Origin: an uncultured Bacteroidia bacterium | GTDB taxonomy: Bacteria; Bacteroidota; Bacteroidia; Bacteroidales; UBA932 | Direction: 5' to 3' | NCBI GenBank assembly: GCA_902789395.1 | Contig: CADANY010000005.1 | Span: 62,001 to 126,000 of the forward strand | DNA: 64,000 nucleotides | Shown: one piece after another, positions 45,123 through 53,603 of the stretch | Layout: each line of letters opens with the position of its first letter | Numbering within the stretch: position 1 is the first letter of the stretch | The notes under the pieces: model-generated | The model's input: only the letters and a program-made list of their open reading frames with translations | What the model was told of the DNA's origin: nothing | The model's database searches: none | Program-made: the position numbers and the translations under genes

Positions 45123-46658
45123 TTAAAGTCCATACTTCGCATATTCCTTGTTGTCGAGGTTGTACTTGGATTTGACGACCTCGAGGTCAGGAATCGGATA
45201 ATACTCGTGGCAGGGCTTTACGTTGTCTTTGAGCGCCTGGTAATCACTGTAGTCGAGGATCGACTGGTAGAAGATACCCCAGCGGACGAGGTCGAACTTG
45301 CGCTGGAACTCACCGAAGAGTTCGCGGGCGCGCTCGTTGCGGATCTCATCCTGGAGACGGGCGGCGGTACGGAAGATATACGGGTCGAGACCGGCGCGGA
45401 CACGCGTCTTGTTGAGGTACTCGACAGACTCTTCATTGCGTCCGAGCTCGTTATAGCACTCGGCCATCATCAGCATTACGTCCGCGTAACGGAATACCTT
45501 ATAGTTGTTTCCGTCGTTGGAAGTATACATGTTCGGGCACCAGAATTTCGGACCGCACCACGGGCGGGTATTGACACTCTTGAAGTCATGGCCGTTATAA
45601 CTCCAGGCCATGTTGTAGTTCTTGCGGATGTCCTTGCCCATCTTGGTCTGGAGACCCTGGCAGAAGAGGACATTCGGACGCATGGCGGCCCAGGCCGTCG
45701 CATTGTTTCCGAGCTCCTCGACGACGACGCCGTCATACATGTTGCCGTTCGTACGGGGATACGGCATGCAGATACAGGCAGCATTGGACGTATAGGTGAC
45801 ACCGCCCTGCGTATAGGTATGCTGGATCTCCATGATGGACTCCGGCGTGTTCTTGTTACGGAACATGACGTTCTCGGCATAGTCATACTGGGAGAAGTCG
45901 CCATAGATGTCCTCCAGGCTCTTGAGTGCCGTGAGGGCGGTATTCCAGTCCTGGTTCCACATGGCCATCTTTGCGATCAGCATGTAGGCGCAGGCGGCTC
46001 CGAGACGGTTTTCCTTGTTGTCGACAGTCCGGATCTGGGGGGCCAGCGGAGCAATCGACTGCAGGTCGGCGATACAGGCCTTGCGGGTTTCGACAGCGCT
46101 CATTCTCGGGAGCTGGGAAATCCGGTCGAGGGTTTCCAGATCCGTCACATCATCGAAATAGAAGGGCACATTGCCGAAGAAGCAGGTCAGCGTATAGTAA
46201 TAGAATGCGCGGAGGGTTTTCGCCTCGCAAAGAAGACGGATCCGGTCTGCATTGGTTTCATCGATCTCGCCTTCTTCGGTCATGAAAGCCTTGGATTTTT
46301 CAATCCCCTGGATGGCGAAGTTGCAGCGCTGTACGCCCAGATAGCACTGGGTCCATACGGTCGAGCCGTGACGCGGCGTAACCGGAGAGACATCCAGGCG
46401 GGCATCGAGGGTTCCGGAAGGGCAGTAGGCGATATCGGAAACACACTCGGTAGCAAGCATGTAAGTATATGTATAGATACTTTTCAGCGGGATGTAGCAG
46501 CTATTGACGACAGATTCGCACTCGGCAGTCTTCCGGAAGAAGTTGTCCGGAGTGGAGAGGGCGGAAAGATCTTCGTCCAGCGAACAGGCGGAAAGCGAAA
46601 TCATCGCCAGTCCGGAAAGGGTATAGAGGATATGTTTCAGTTTCATAATATCTTTCAT
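45123..46658 (-). CDS. SusD/RagB family outer-membrane lipoprotein
   Basis: A 511-residue TPR-rich SusD-like protein with lipobox SLSACS. CNFAIQGIEKSK, RLLCEAKTLRAFYYYTLTCFFG (the conserved helix of SusD family proteins), YNELGRNEESVEYLNKTRVRAGL and RNERARELFGEFQRKFDLVRW near the C-terminus are characteristic. It forms the lid over the SusC barrel and binds the incoming ligand. It starts 1 bp after the susC-like stop. Confidence 0.95.
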   Translation of the reverse strand: MKDIMKLKHILYTLSGLAMISLSACSLDEDLSALSTPDNFFRKTAECESVVNSCYIPLKSIYTYTYMLATECVSDIAYCPSGTLDARLDVSPVTPRHGSTVWTQCYLGVQRCNFAIQGIEKSKAFMTEEGEIDETNADRIRLLCEAKTLRAFYYYTLTCFFGNVPFYFDDVTDLETLDRISQLPRMSAVETRKACIADLQSIAPLAPQIRTVDNKENRLGAACAYMLIAKMAMWNQDWNTALTALKSLEDIYGDFSQYDYAENVMFRNKNTPESIMEIQHTYTQGGVTYTSNAACICMPYPRTNGNMYDGVVVEELGNNATAWAAMRPNVLFCQGLQTKMGKDIRKNYNMAWSYNGHDFKSVNTRPWCGPKFWCPNMYTSNDGNNYKVFRYADVMLMMAECYNELGRNEESVEYLNKTRVRAGLDPYIFRTAARLQDEIRNERARELFGEFQRKFDLVRWGIFYQSILDYSDYQALKDNVKPCHEYYPIPDLEVVKSKYNLDNKEYAKYGL

Positions 46659-46659
46659 T

Positions 46660-49600
46660 TTAATATCTTACCTGAACACTGAACGTAATCGTGCGGGCCT
46701 TCGGATAGGCTCCGAGGTCGACACGGCGGAGGGTCGAAGAGGTCCCTTCGGAAGAAACGTCCGGATCGAATCCGTTGTAATTCTTCCAGAGATAGAGATT
46801 CTCTCCGATTACGCTGAAGGTAACGTCACGGATGCCTGCGGTCTTCTTGAAAGGAAGGGTGTAGGACAGGGAGACGTTCTTCAGACGGAGGTAAGAAGCG
46901 TCATGGACCATAAAGTCGCTCGGGAGTGCGGCATCCGACTTACTTGCTACACGCGGGATATCGGACTCCGGATTCCTTTCCGGATGCCAGGCGTTCAGCA
47001 TGTAACGGTACTGGTTCGTGAAGATGGAACCGGCCATATAGATCTCGGAGAAGTTGTAGATCTTGCCGCCGAGAGAGTAGGCCATATAGACGCCGAGACG
47101 GAGGTTCTTGTAATGGAAGGTATTCTGCATACCGCCATAGATGAACGGATCGGCATTGCCCTGATAGACCAGGTCGGCCTGGCTGAGGACGCCGTCATGG
47201 TTGATATCATAGTAACGGGCGGCACCGTTGGACGTTGAAGTGCCGACATAGGTATTCGTAACCTTGTTCCGGGCCTTCTCGTCATCGTTCTTCCACGTTC
47301 CGCCATACTTGAAGCCCCAGAGGGAGTTCAGCGGGTAGCCGGCGACATAACCGTACATCATGTATTTGTTGTTGCCCCAGCTGTCGTATGCGGAAACGAA
47401 TTCTTCGCCGCCGATATCGTCGACCATCTGGTCGTTATGGGAGATGGTGAAACTCGTTTCCCAACCGAAATTCTTCTTGACGATGTTACGGGTCTCTACC
47501 GTCAGCTCGATACCCTTGTTGGAGGTCTTGCCGATGTTGACGAACTTGGAAGAATAACCGGCAGTCTGGGCGACCTGGACATTCAGAAGAAGGTCAGAGG
47601 TATGCGACGAATAGACTTCGGCGGTAAGGGATACGCGGTTCTTGAAAGCGGAGAAGTCGAGAGCGGCATTGTAGGCCGTCGTGGTTTCCCACTTCAGATC
47701 CGGAGAATCGAGACGGCTCCGGTAGGTTGCTACCGGCTGCTTCCCGTCGAAAAGATAACCGCCCGTCGTCGTGGAGAGGACCGCATGGGAGCGATAGGCG
47801 CTGATCGCATCGTTACCGGAGATACCGGCACTCACTCGGAGGGACAGGTCATCGATCCAGCCGACATTCTTCATCCAGGGCTCATTGGAAATACTCCACT
47901 TGAAGGCACCGGAAGGGAAGGTCGCATATTTGTTGTTCGGGGCGAAGTTGGAGGCGCCGTCCCGGCGGACTGTCGCGGTCAGGTAGTAACGGGAACCGTA
48001 GTTCCAGTTAAAACGGCCGAAGACGGAGAACTTCTCTTTCGCCGAGAAGCCGGTGCTCGCGCTATAGGTTTCCTTGTCCTGGACGGCATTCATGTTGTTC
48101 CACATGACGACATCATCCATATAGCCCTTTCCGGAGAGGGAAAAGCTATTGGAAGCAAAAGTATAATAGGAAAGACCGGCCATGAAATCGAGCGAGTGCT
48201 TCCCAGCCTTGACCTTATAGGTTGCGGTGTTTTCAGAAGAAAGCGAGTGCTCGTCATATTCCGCACGGTAGGCAGTGCCGCCTTCGTCACCGCGGATACG
48301 GGTCGGAAGCGTTCCAGGCTGATACTGATAGGTATGGCGCTGATAGAAATAGTAGGAAGCGACGCTCCGGATTTCCAGGTTCTTGATCGGGGTCACGACG
48401 GCCGTGAAGTTGTGGCTCATCGAGTGCCGGGCAAGATAGTGCGTGTTCAAATCGATCAGCACGCGCGGAGAATTGATCCAGCTTCCGCTGTAATAAAAGT
48501 CGTTGATTGCATCGCCCGGCTTCATGAGCGGGCTCAGATAGATGGCACCGTTCGTCCAGGAGCTGCCGCCGATATTGGCCTTGAGCTCATCGTTGTGGCG
48601 CCAGGTATAGGAACCGTTGTATCCGACTTTCAACCATTTGAAGAGCTGGCGGTCGAGGTTGATACGGCCCGTGAAACGCTGCTGGCCGCTTCCCTGGATA
48701 ATACCCTGGGTATCATTGTAAGAGAAGGAAGCGTACCGGCTGCTGGCATCTGTCCTTCCGGAGAGGGAAAGCGCATAATTCTGGGTAACGGCCGTACGGG
48801 TCACTTCCTCAATCCAGTCGGTACCCTTTCCGGCAGAGAGCGGGTCTTTGAACCGGCTCAGGTAAAGCGGGACGTCCAGACCGGATTCGATACCGGAGGC
48901 TGTCGCATTGGAGTCACCGCCGAATGCAACGACCTCGTTACGGTAGATCTGAAGCTCACGGGCATCCATTATATCGAGCTTTTTCGGCAGGTGGGAAATT
49001 CCGATGTCGGATTTGAAGGTAATGTTGGTCTTATCCTTCTGGCCCTGTCCCTGTTTCGTCGTGATGATGATGACACCGTTCGCACCGCGGGATCCGTAGA
49101 TAGCGGTCGAGGAGGCATCCTTCAGGACGGAAATATTTGCGATATCGTCGGCATTGATATCGTTCAGGTCGTGGATGGCATCGATGATACCGTCTACAAC
49201 GTAGAGCGGCTCATTGGAAGCGGTAATCGAACGGGAACCGCGGATACGGACTGTCGTAGTCGAACCCGGAGCACCGTCGGTCGACATAAAGTCGGCACCT
49301 GCGATACGGCCCTGGAGGGCGTTATCGACGGACAGAACAGGAATACTCTGGATATCGGACATTTTGACGTTCGTGACGGATCCCGTCAGGTCTTCTTTCT
49401 TGACGGAGCCGTAACCGATCATGACGACTTCCTGCAGGACATTCTCATCTTCCGCGAGGGTAAAGTTGTATTTGGTTCGGTTGCGGGTCACCTTGACGGT
49501 CTGGGTCTCGTAACCCATATAAAGGACCTCGAGGGTCTGGCCGGGACGGACCCTGAGGGTATAGGCTCCTTTCCCGTCGGTAGAGGTTCCCTGGTTCGTT

Positions 49601-49788
49601 CCTTCGATCCGGATCGTCGCGCCGGGAAGGACATTCCCTTCGCTGTCGACGACCGTACCGGTAATAGTCATGGACTCAGGGGAACCTTGTGCATTGAGCG
49701 TTACCGCCGCTGTTGCATGGAGGCAAAACAGCAGCACCGTTGCCACGAAGGGCAAAGCGAGTTTTTTCAATATTGCATGCATCTCCAT
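46660..49788 (-). CDS. SusC/RagA family TonB-dependent transporter
   Basis: A 1042-residue outer-membrane transporter. After the signal peptide there is a carboxypeptidase-D-like regulatory domain (VDSEGNVLPGATIRIEGTNQGT, ~residues 45-110), the SusC plug marker VVMIGYGSVKKEDLTGSV, a plug with DASSTAIYGSRGANGVIIITT, and a barrel ending KARTITFSVQVRY. It imports a bulky ligand powered by TonB. The gene lies mid-operon, after an exported EEP enzyme and a lipoprotein gene rather than at the start. Confidence 0.96.
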   Translation of the reverse strand: MEMHAILKKLALPFVATVLLFCLHATAAVTLNAQGSPESMTITGTVVDSEGNVLPGATIRIEGTNQGTSTDGKGAYTLRVRPGQTLEVLYMGYETQTVKVTRNRTKYNFTLAEDENVLQEVVMIGYGSVKKEDLTGSVTNVKMSDIQSIPVLSVDNALQGRIAGADFMSTDGAPGSTTTVRIRGSRSITASNEPLYVVDGIIDAIHDLNDINADDIANISVLKDASSTAIYGSRGANGVIIITTKQGQGQKDKTNITFKSDIGISHLPKKLDIMDARELQIYRNEVVAFGGDSNATASGIESGLDVPLYLSRFKDPLSAGKGTDWIEEVTRTAVTQNYALSLSGRTDASSRYASFSYNDTQGIIQGSGQQRFTGRINLDRQLFKWLKVGYNGSYTWRHNDELKANIGGSSWTNGAIYLSPLMKPGDAINDFYYSGSWINSPRVLIDLNTHYLARHSMSHNFTAVVTPIKNLEIRSVASYYFYQRHTYQYQPGTLPTRIRGDEGGTAYRAEYDEHSLSSENTATYKVKAGKHSLDFMAGLSYYTFASNSFSLSGKGYMDDVVMWNNMNAVQDKETYSASTGFSAKEKFSVFGRFNWNYGSRYYLTATVRRDGASNFAPNNKYATFPSGAFKWSISNEPWMKNVGWIDDLSLRVSAGISGNDAISAYRSHAVLSTTTGGYLFDGKQPVATYRSRLDSPDLKWETTTAYNAALDFSAFKNRVSLTAEVYSSHTSDLLLNVQVAQTAGYSSKFVNIGKTSNKGIELTVETRNIVKKNFGWETSFTISHNDQMVDDIGGEEFVSAYDSWGNNKYMMYGYVAGYPLNSLWGFKYGGTWKNDDEKARNKVTNTYVGTSTSNGAARYYDINHDGVLSQADLVYQGNADPFIYGGMQNTFHYKNLRLGVYMAYSLGGKIYNFSEIYMAGSIFTNQYRYMLNAWHPERNPESDIPRVASKSDAALPSDFMVHDASYLRLKNVSLSYTLPFKKTAGIRDVTFSVIGENLYLWKNYNGFDPDVSSEGTSSTLRRVDLGAYPKARTITFSVQVRY

Positions 49789-49794
49789 GGTCGG

Positions 49795-50916
49795 TTATTC
49801 GTTATTTTCATCTTTCTGGAAGACAGTGTCTTTCCCGCTCTTTCCTCCGTTCAGAAGGAAGAGATCCTCATCCTGGACATGAGCGTTGCTGGTAATCTTC
49901 CTCAGGTATACATTGTCCAGGAATATCCGGTTGGGCTTGCCGGGGGTCGGAGAAAGGGAGCCGGCCGTAAAGCGGATTCGGGTATCGCTTGTCAGCGGAT
50001 TCCGGTCCGTACCGATAATGCCGACGAGGAACTGGCCCTCATCCCACATATCGCCTGGGAATTTGTCAGAATTGAGATCATAATAAGGGACCTCAAGCTC
50101 GAGTTTAGTCGTGCCCTGCTTCTCAAAATCGCGGATAACACCGCCGCCTACGACTTCGACAGTCAGTTTGTTGTCATCCTTGTTCCCGTCGAGATCCGTA
50201 TAAGCGACCGCACGGAAGGAAAGTACAATGAGCGTATCACGGTGGAGCTCATCGACATAGGGCGTATAAACGTCAGCGCCGTAACCGTCCTCGCTGCCGA
50301 GCATCAGGTATCCGTTCTTACCGTAGAGATAGGCCTCCTTCTGACCGTCGATGACGGTCGATTCCCAGCCGCGGTTCTTGTCGGTGACGGACCACTGGGA
50401 AGAGAGGGTCCCATCCAGTTTACGGGGATCGGGAGAGCCGTACTTACTCCAGGACATATCGCTGGAGAGGCGTGCCACAAGTCCTTGATGGACTGTCAGA
50501 TAAGAACCGAGTTTAAGATCCGGGGCGGTCAGCATGAGCGTTCCGGTCCTTCGGGTATAATACGGGTTGTTGTTCCGGCGGGCATGTGTGAGTTTCACTT
50601 CATACAGATCATCTCCGATTTTTTCCATTCCGGAAACGACTGCCCATGGGGACGACTCGGCATCCTGCCATTTTGGAACGAATTCCACATTGCTCTTGAC
50701 GTACAACGTGGCTTCTCCCGCCCGTACGCTGACGCTAGCGGCTGTCAGCGGCGTCAGGGAATCCGGGTGCTCATAGACTTCGATGAACTCCGGCCTGTCC
50801 GCATTCGGATCGTCATGACGGCACGACGAGAAGAAAGGGATAGCCAGCATCACCGCAGCCCCGGCCAGAAGGCCGATCATGCTGCCGGGATTCCTGGATA
50901 AGGATTGGTTGGACAT
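49795..50916 (-). CDS. Surface lipoprotein of the SusCD/EEP operon, unknown function
   Basis: A 373-residue lipoprotein (lipobox FFSSCR). Residues ~45-145 look like a BACON-type sandwich (SVSVRAGEATLYVKSNVEF). The C-terminal part contains EVVGGGVIRDFEKQGTTKLEL, a segment that resembles EIAGGGVIRSCLVDG in the EEP protein coded upstream, so both share a binding-type domain. It starts 26 bp after the EEP gene and ends 6 bp before the SusC gene. Confidence 0.65.
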   Translation of the reverse strand: MSNQSLSRNPGSMIGLLAGAAVMLAIPFFSSCRHDDPNADRPEFIEVYEHPDSLTPLTAASVSVRAGEATLYVKSNVEFVPKWQDAESSPWAVVSGMEKIGDDLYEVKLTHARRNNNPYYTRRTGTLMLTAPDLKLGSYLTVHQGLVARLSSDMSWSKYGSPDPRKLDGTLSSQWSVTDKNRGWESTVIDGQKEAYLYGKNGYLMLGSEDGYGADVYTPYVDELHRDTLIVLSFRAVAYTDLDGNKDDNKLTVEVVGGGVIRDFEKQGTTKLELEVPYYDLNSDKFPGDMWDEGQFLVGIIGTDRNPLTSDTRIRFTAGSLSPTPGKPNRIFLDNVYLRKITSNAHVQDEDLFLLNGGKSGKDTVFQKDENNE

Positions 50917-50942
50917 AAATAAAAAGTTTAATTATTGGTTAA

Positions 50943-53414
50943 TTACTTGGTTAAATCGAAATCCACAAGGATCGGACGGTGGTCCGAAGGGTCATAGAAC
51001 GAGCTGACATAGGTACTCGGCCTGCTGGAGGTCCACTTGTCGATCAGGATACCGGCATCGACTACCCGGCCCATCATCGAAGGGGATGCATACATGAAAT
51101 CAATCCGGGAATTACCGTATGTACTGGAACAGAAAGAGCCCTTCCACGTTTCGGCAATGATATCGACAAGGTTGGTCTGCTCCAGGATAACGTCCTGGGT
51201 AATGAGTTTCGTGTCGTTGGCCGAATAGTTATAATACCAATTGTCAAGCCGGGAACGGGAATTCAAGTCACCCATCAGGAGCCAGTCTTCATTGGCATAC
51301 TTCGGATCGTTGACCGTATGCGAAACAATATACTGCATTTCAAACTGACGGTAGTAATCTCCCTCATGGGCCTCCTTGCTGGCCTCACGGGCAGCATCTC
51401 CGGAAACGCCGAATCCGTATGCCTGCGGCCACATGTGGCATGTCACGATATTGATTTTGCGGCCGTTCACCTCGATCTGCTGGATGGCGGCACCGTGGGC
51501 GACCGGCCTTCCGGAGACATCCGTATCCGTAATCCTGAGGAGTGTTTTGATCGGATATTTGGAGGTTGTTTCCTGGGGATAGTTGTCCCGTTTCCCGCTC
51601 AGGGCTACGTAGCTGTGTCCATATCGGGCGGCGAGGGTCGCCCATCCGTCAGGAAGGAACCGGTCCGAAGACGGAGCGGACTGGTTGGTATTGTTCTTAT
51701 AGATAGAGGCCGCCTCGCACCAAACACAAATATCCGGATCATACTTCTTGACCCACTTGACGAAATTGTTGTAGTTGTTGTGCTGGTCTGCCCACATACC
51801 GTTCTGGATGTTCCAATAAAGCACCCTGAGGTTGCCTTTCCGGGCCTCGGACTGCCCTTTCCGGACCATCAGGTTGTCAATCCAGACGCCATGTGCGCCG
51901 CTGTCGGTGCTGCACCCGGCGAAATAAAGATTCAGTCCATCGGTCGCACGGTCGACCTCCAGTACGGCATGATGCCATGTCTTCACTTCAGCAAGCGAAG
52001 AAGGAGCCGGAACGGCTTTCCTGGTAATAACGACACTGGAAGAGGCACTTGAGAACGTCGGAGCCGCACCTATATCTTTTCCGTCCACAAGGCAGGAACG
52101 GATCACTCCGCCTCCCGCAATCTCAAACTGCAGATCGTCGGTCGCCCCGTTCTGGAAACAGAAATCGAAGGATACCGTAACGGAACTCATTCCATCCAGA
52201 TTCCCGATCGCCGGCGTCTGAAGGATTCCGCGACCCGTATTTCCCATTCCGACGGAGACATAGCCCTGCCATTCCATGCACCGGAACATATATTTCCAGT
52301 CTTCAAGGTTCCTGGCGAGAACATAGGAATTGTCCATGGCATGAGAAGCACCTACCGTCTTTCCGTTGACATCCGCCCAGGTATTGGACTGGATGAATCC
52401 AGTTCCGGGCGTATCGAATGAGACGGGGGCAAAGGCATCGGCGGTTCCTTTCCGGTTCCGGCCACCTTCTATGCCGATCTTCTGGGCGTCAGGGGCAAAA
52501 CCTTTTCCTTTCTCCCCGGACATCGGGTCGCCGCCCCAGACGAAATTGTCAAAGCCTTCGAACCAAAGCAAGTCATCTTCCGGCTTGTAACTGATCGGGA
52601 AAGATTTAACCTCATTGGCCTTCAGATCGACCGGACCTGAATACCATGTCATCATCCGGTGATCCTTGTCACAGAGCGTGATCTCGAGACCCTGGGAAAG
52701 ATTTCCCGGAATGACGGGAATGAAAAGGTGGAAGTTCTTGTCCTTGATCGGAGTTCCTGCTCCGGCTCCCATGCAGTTCAGCACGACGAAATCAAGGCCT
52801 TCCGAGATTTGGAACTGTCTTTTTGAAGGAAGATAGGCCGCAATTCCGGCAATTCTCTCGCCCCCGACGGCTTTCACCTTGACAGAAGTCAGGTTTGCAT
52901 TCCCGGAAACCGCAAGGTCCAGGAGGCTGAATCCTCCCGCAAACGAGAGGACGTTTCCCGTAGATTCGGAATACTCTGCGTACAGGGGGAAGGATGACAT
53001 GGACGAAAGAGTCGACTGATAGAACTGCGAATAGGGGACTTTTACGTCCTTGTACGCTGTTGATCCGAACCAAGCCGAAGATTTTGACGTGAGGAGTACG
53101 GCAGAATAGGAATTGGATACCGTCGATTCAACGTCGCAGTACCAGTTTCCGGAAGCGTCTTTCAGCAGCGTATAGTCTTTCCCATTGACGCGGGCGGTGC
53201 AGCCGGTAAAATCTTCGGGTTTGGCTAAGATTTGTTTCGAGGGATCCCCACTCCGCTCTGCATAGAAACGGACTTTCCCGTCTACGACCTCGATCGGGGT
53301 TCCTTTCTTCGATTCCTTCTGGTCTTCTCCCGAAGGATCGGGGACTGGCTTTTTACATGTCAGCGCGACTGCTCCGAGAAGGAAAAACATGAAACACGGA
53401 CGAAAGATTTTCAT
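50943..53414 (-). CDS. Exported lipoprotein with C-terminal endonuclease/exonuclease/phosphatase (EEP) domain
   Basis: An 823-residue lipoprotein (lipobox VALTCK, ATG 53414). The N-terminal two thirds are beta-sandwich binding modules, including a GGGVIR-type domain near residue 440. The last ~280 residues are a DNase I-like EEP fold with all core motifs: LYWNIQNG, CVWCEAAS, VTCHMWP, MGDLNSRS and SDHRPILVDF. The superfamily includes nucleases, sphingomyelinases and inositol-phosphate phosphatases. It is the first gene of the SusCD operon and so probably the enzyme that prepares the imported ligand. Confidence 0.85.
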   Translation of the reverse strand: MKIFRPCFMFFLLGAVALTCKKPVPDPSGEDQKESKKGTPIEVVDGKVRFYAERSGDPSKQILAKPEDFTGCTARVNGKDYTLLKDASGNWYCDVESTVSNSYSAVLLTSKSSAWFGSTAYKDVKVPYSQFYQSTLSSMSSFPLYAEYSESTGNVLSFAGGFSLLDLAVSGNANLTSVKVKAVGGERIAGIAAYLPSKRQFQISEGLDFVVLNCMGAGAGTPIKDKNFHLFIPVIPGNLSQGLEITLCDKDHRMMTWYSGPVDLKANEVKSFPISYKPEDDLLWFEGFDNFVWGGDPMSGEKGKGFAPDAQKIGIEGGRNRKGTADAFAPVSFDTPGTGFIQSNTWADVNGKTVGASHAMDNSYVLARNLEDWKYMFRCMEWQGYVSVGMGNTGRGILQTPAIGNLDGMSSVTVSFDFCFQNGATDDLQFEIAGGGVIRSCLVDGKDIGAAPTFSSASSSVVITRKAVPAPSSLAEVKTWHHAVLEVDRATDGLNLYFAGCSTDSGAHGVWIDNLMVRKGQSEARKGNLRVLYWNIQNGMWADQHNNYNNFVKWVKKYDPDICVWCEAASIYKNNTNQSAPSSDRFLPDGWATLAARYGHSYVALSGKRDNYPQETTSKYPIKTLLRITDTDVSGRPVAHGAAIQQIEVNGRKINIVTCHMWPQAYGFGVSGDAAREASKEAHEGDYYRQFEMQYIVSHTVNDPKYANEDWLLMGDLNSRSRLDNWYYNYSANDTKLITQDVILEQTNLVDIIAETWKGSFCSSTYGNSRIDFMYASPSMMGRVVDAGILIDKWTSSRPSTYVSSFYDPSDHRPILVDFDLTK

Positions 53415-53438
53415 TGACTTAATTTTAGTATTGTCACA

Positions 53439-53446
53439 CAAAATTA
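53439..53446 (-). promoter_or_regulatory. -7 box of the SusCD/EEP operon
   Basis: Minus strand TAATTTTG, 24 bp before ATG 53414. The -33 region is weak. Further upstream, CTGATAA/TTATCAG (53534-53555) is an inverted repeat that could be a regulator site. Confidence 0.5.
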
Positions 53447-53571
53447 GCAATAAAAACCGGGCGCCGTTTCTTAATAATTTAAAACAAACGCCAAATCAAG
53501 ACTCAAAAAACCGCAAAAAAACTTTTCAATTAGCTGATAACTAAAACCTTATCAGATGGATAAGACGCCCC

Positions 53572-53603
53572 ATAAAAAAGGTTGAAATCAAGGTCTTGAT
53601 TTC
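53572..53603 (-). terminator. Terminator after the DUF6377 regulator gene
   Basis: GAAATCAAG/CTTGATTTC (53584-53592 with 53595-53603) is a perfect 9-bp stem, followed on the minus strand by a run of T residues (53574-53579). It separates the regulator from the EEP operon. Confidence 0.75.

Noticed and set aside
42804..46682. Long plus-strand frames opposite the DUF5689 and SusD genes
   Set aside because: They cover known-family genes on the other strand and show no family features of their own.
47437..50901. Very long plus-strand open frame (1154 codons) antisense to the SusC gene and the lipoprotein gene
   Set aside because: It lies opposite two clearly recognisable genes, has no family motifs, and its Arg/Asp/Gly/Val-rich composition is what the complement of GC-rich codons produces.
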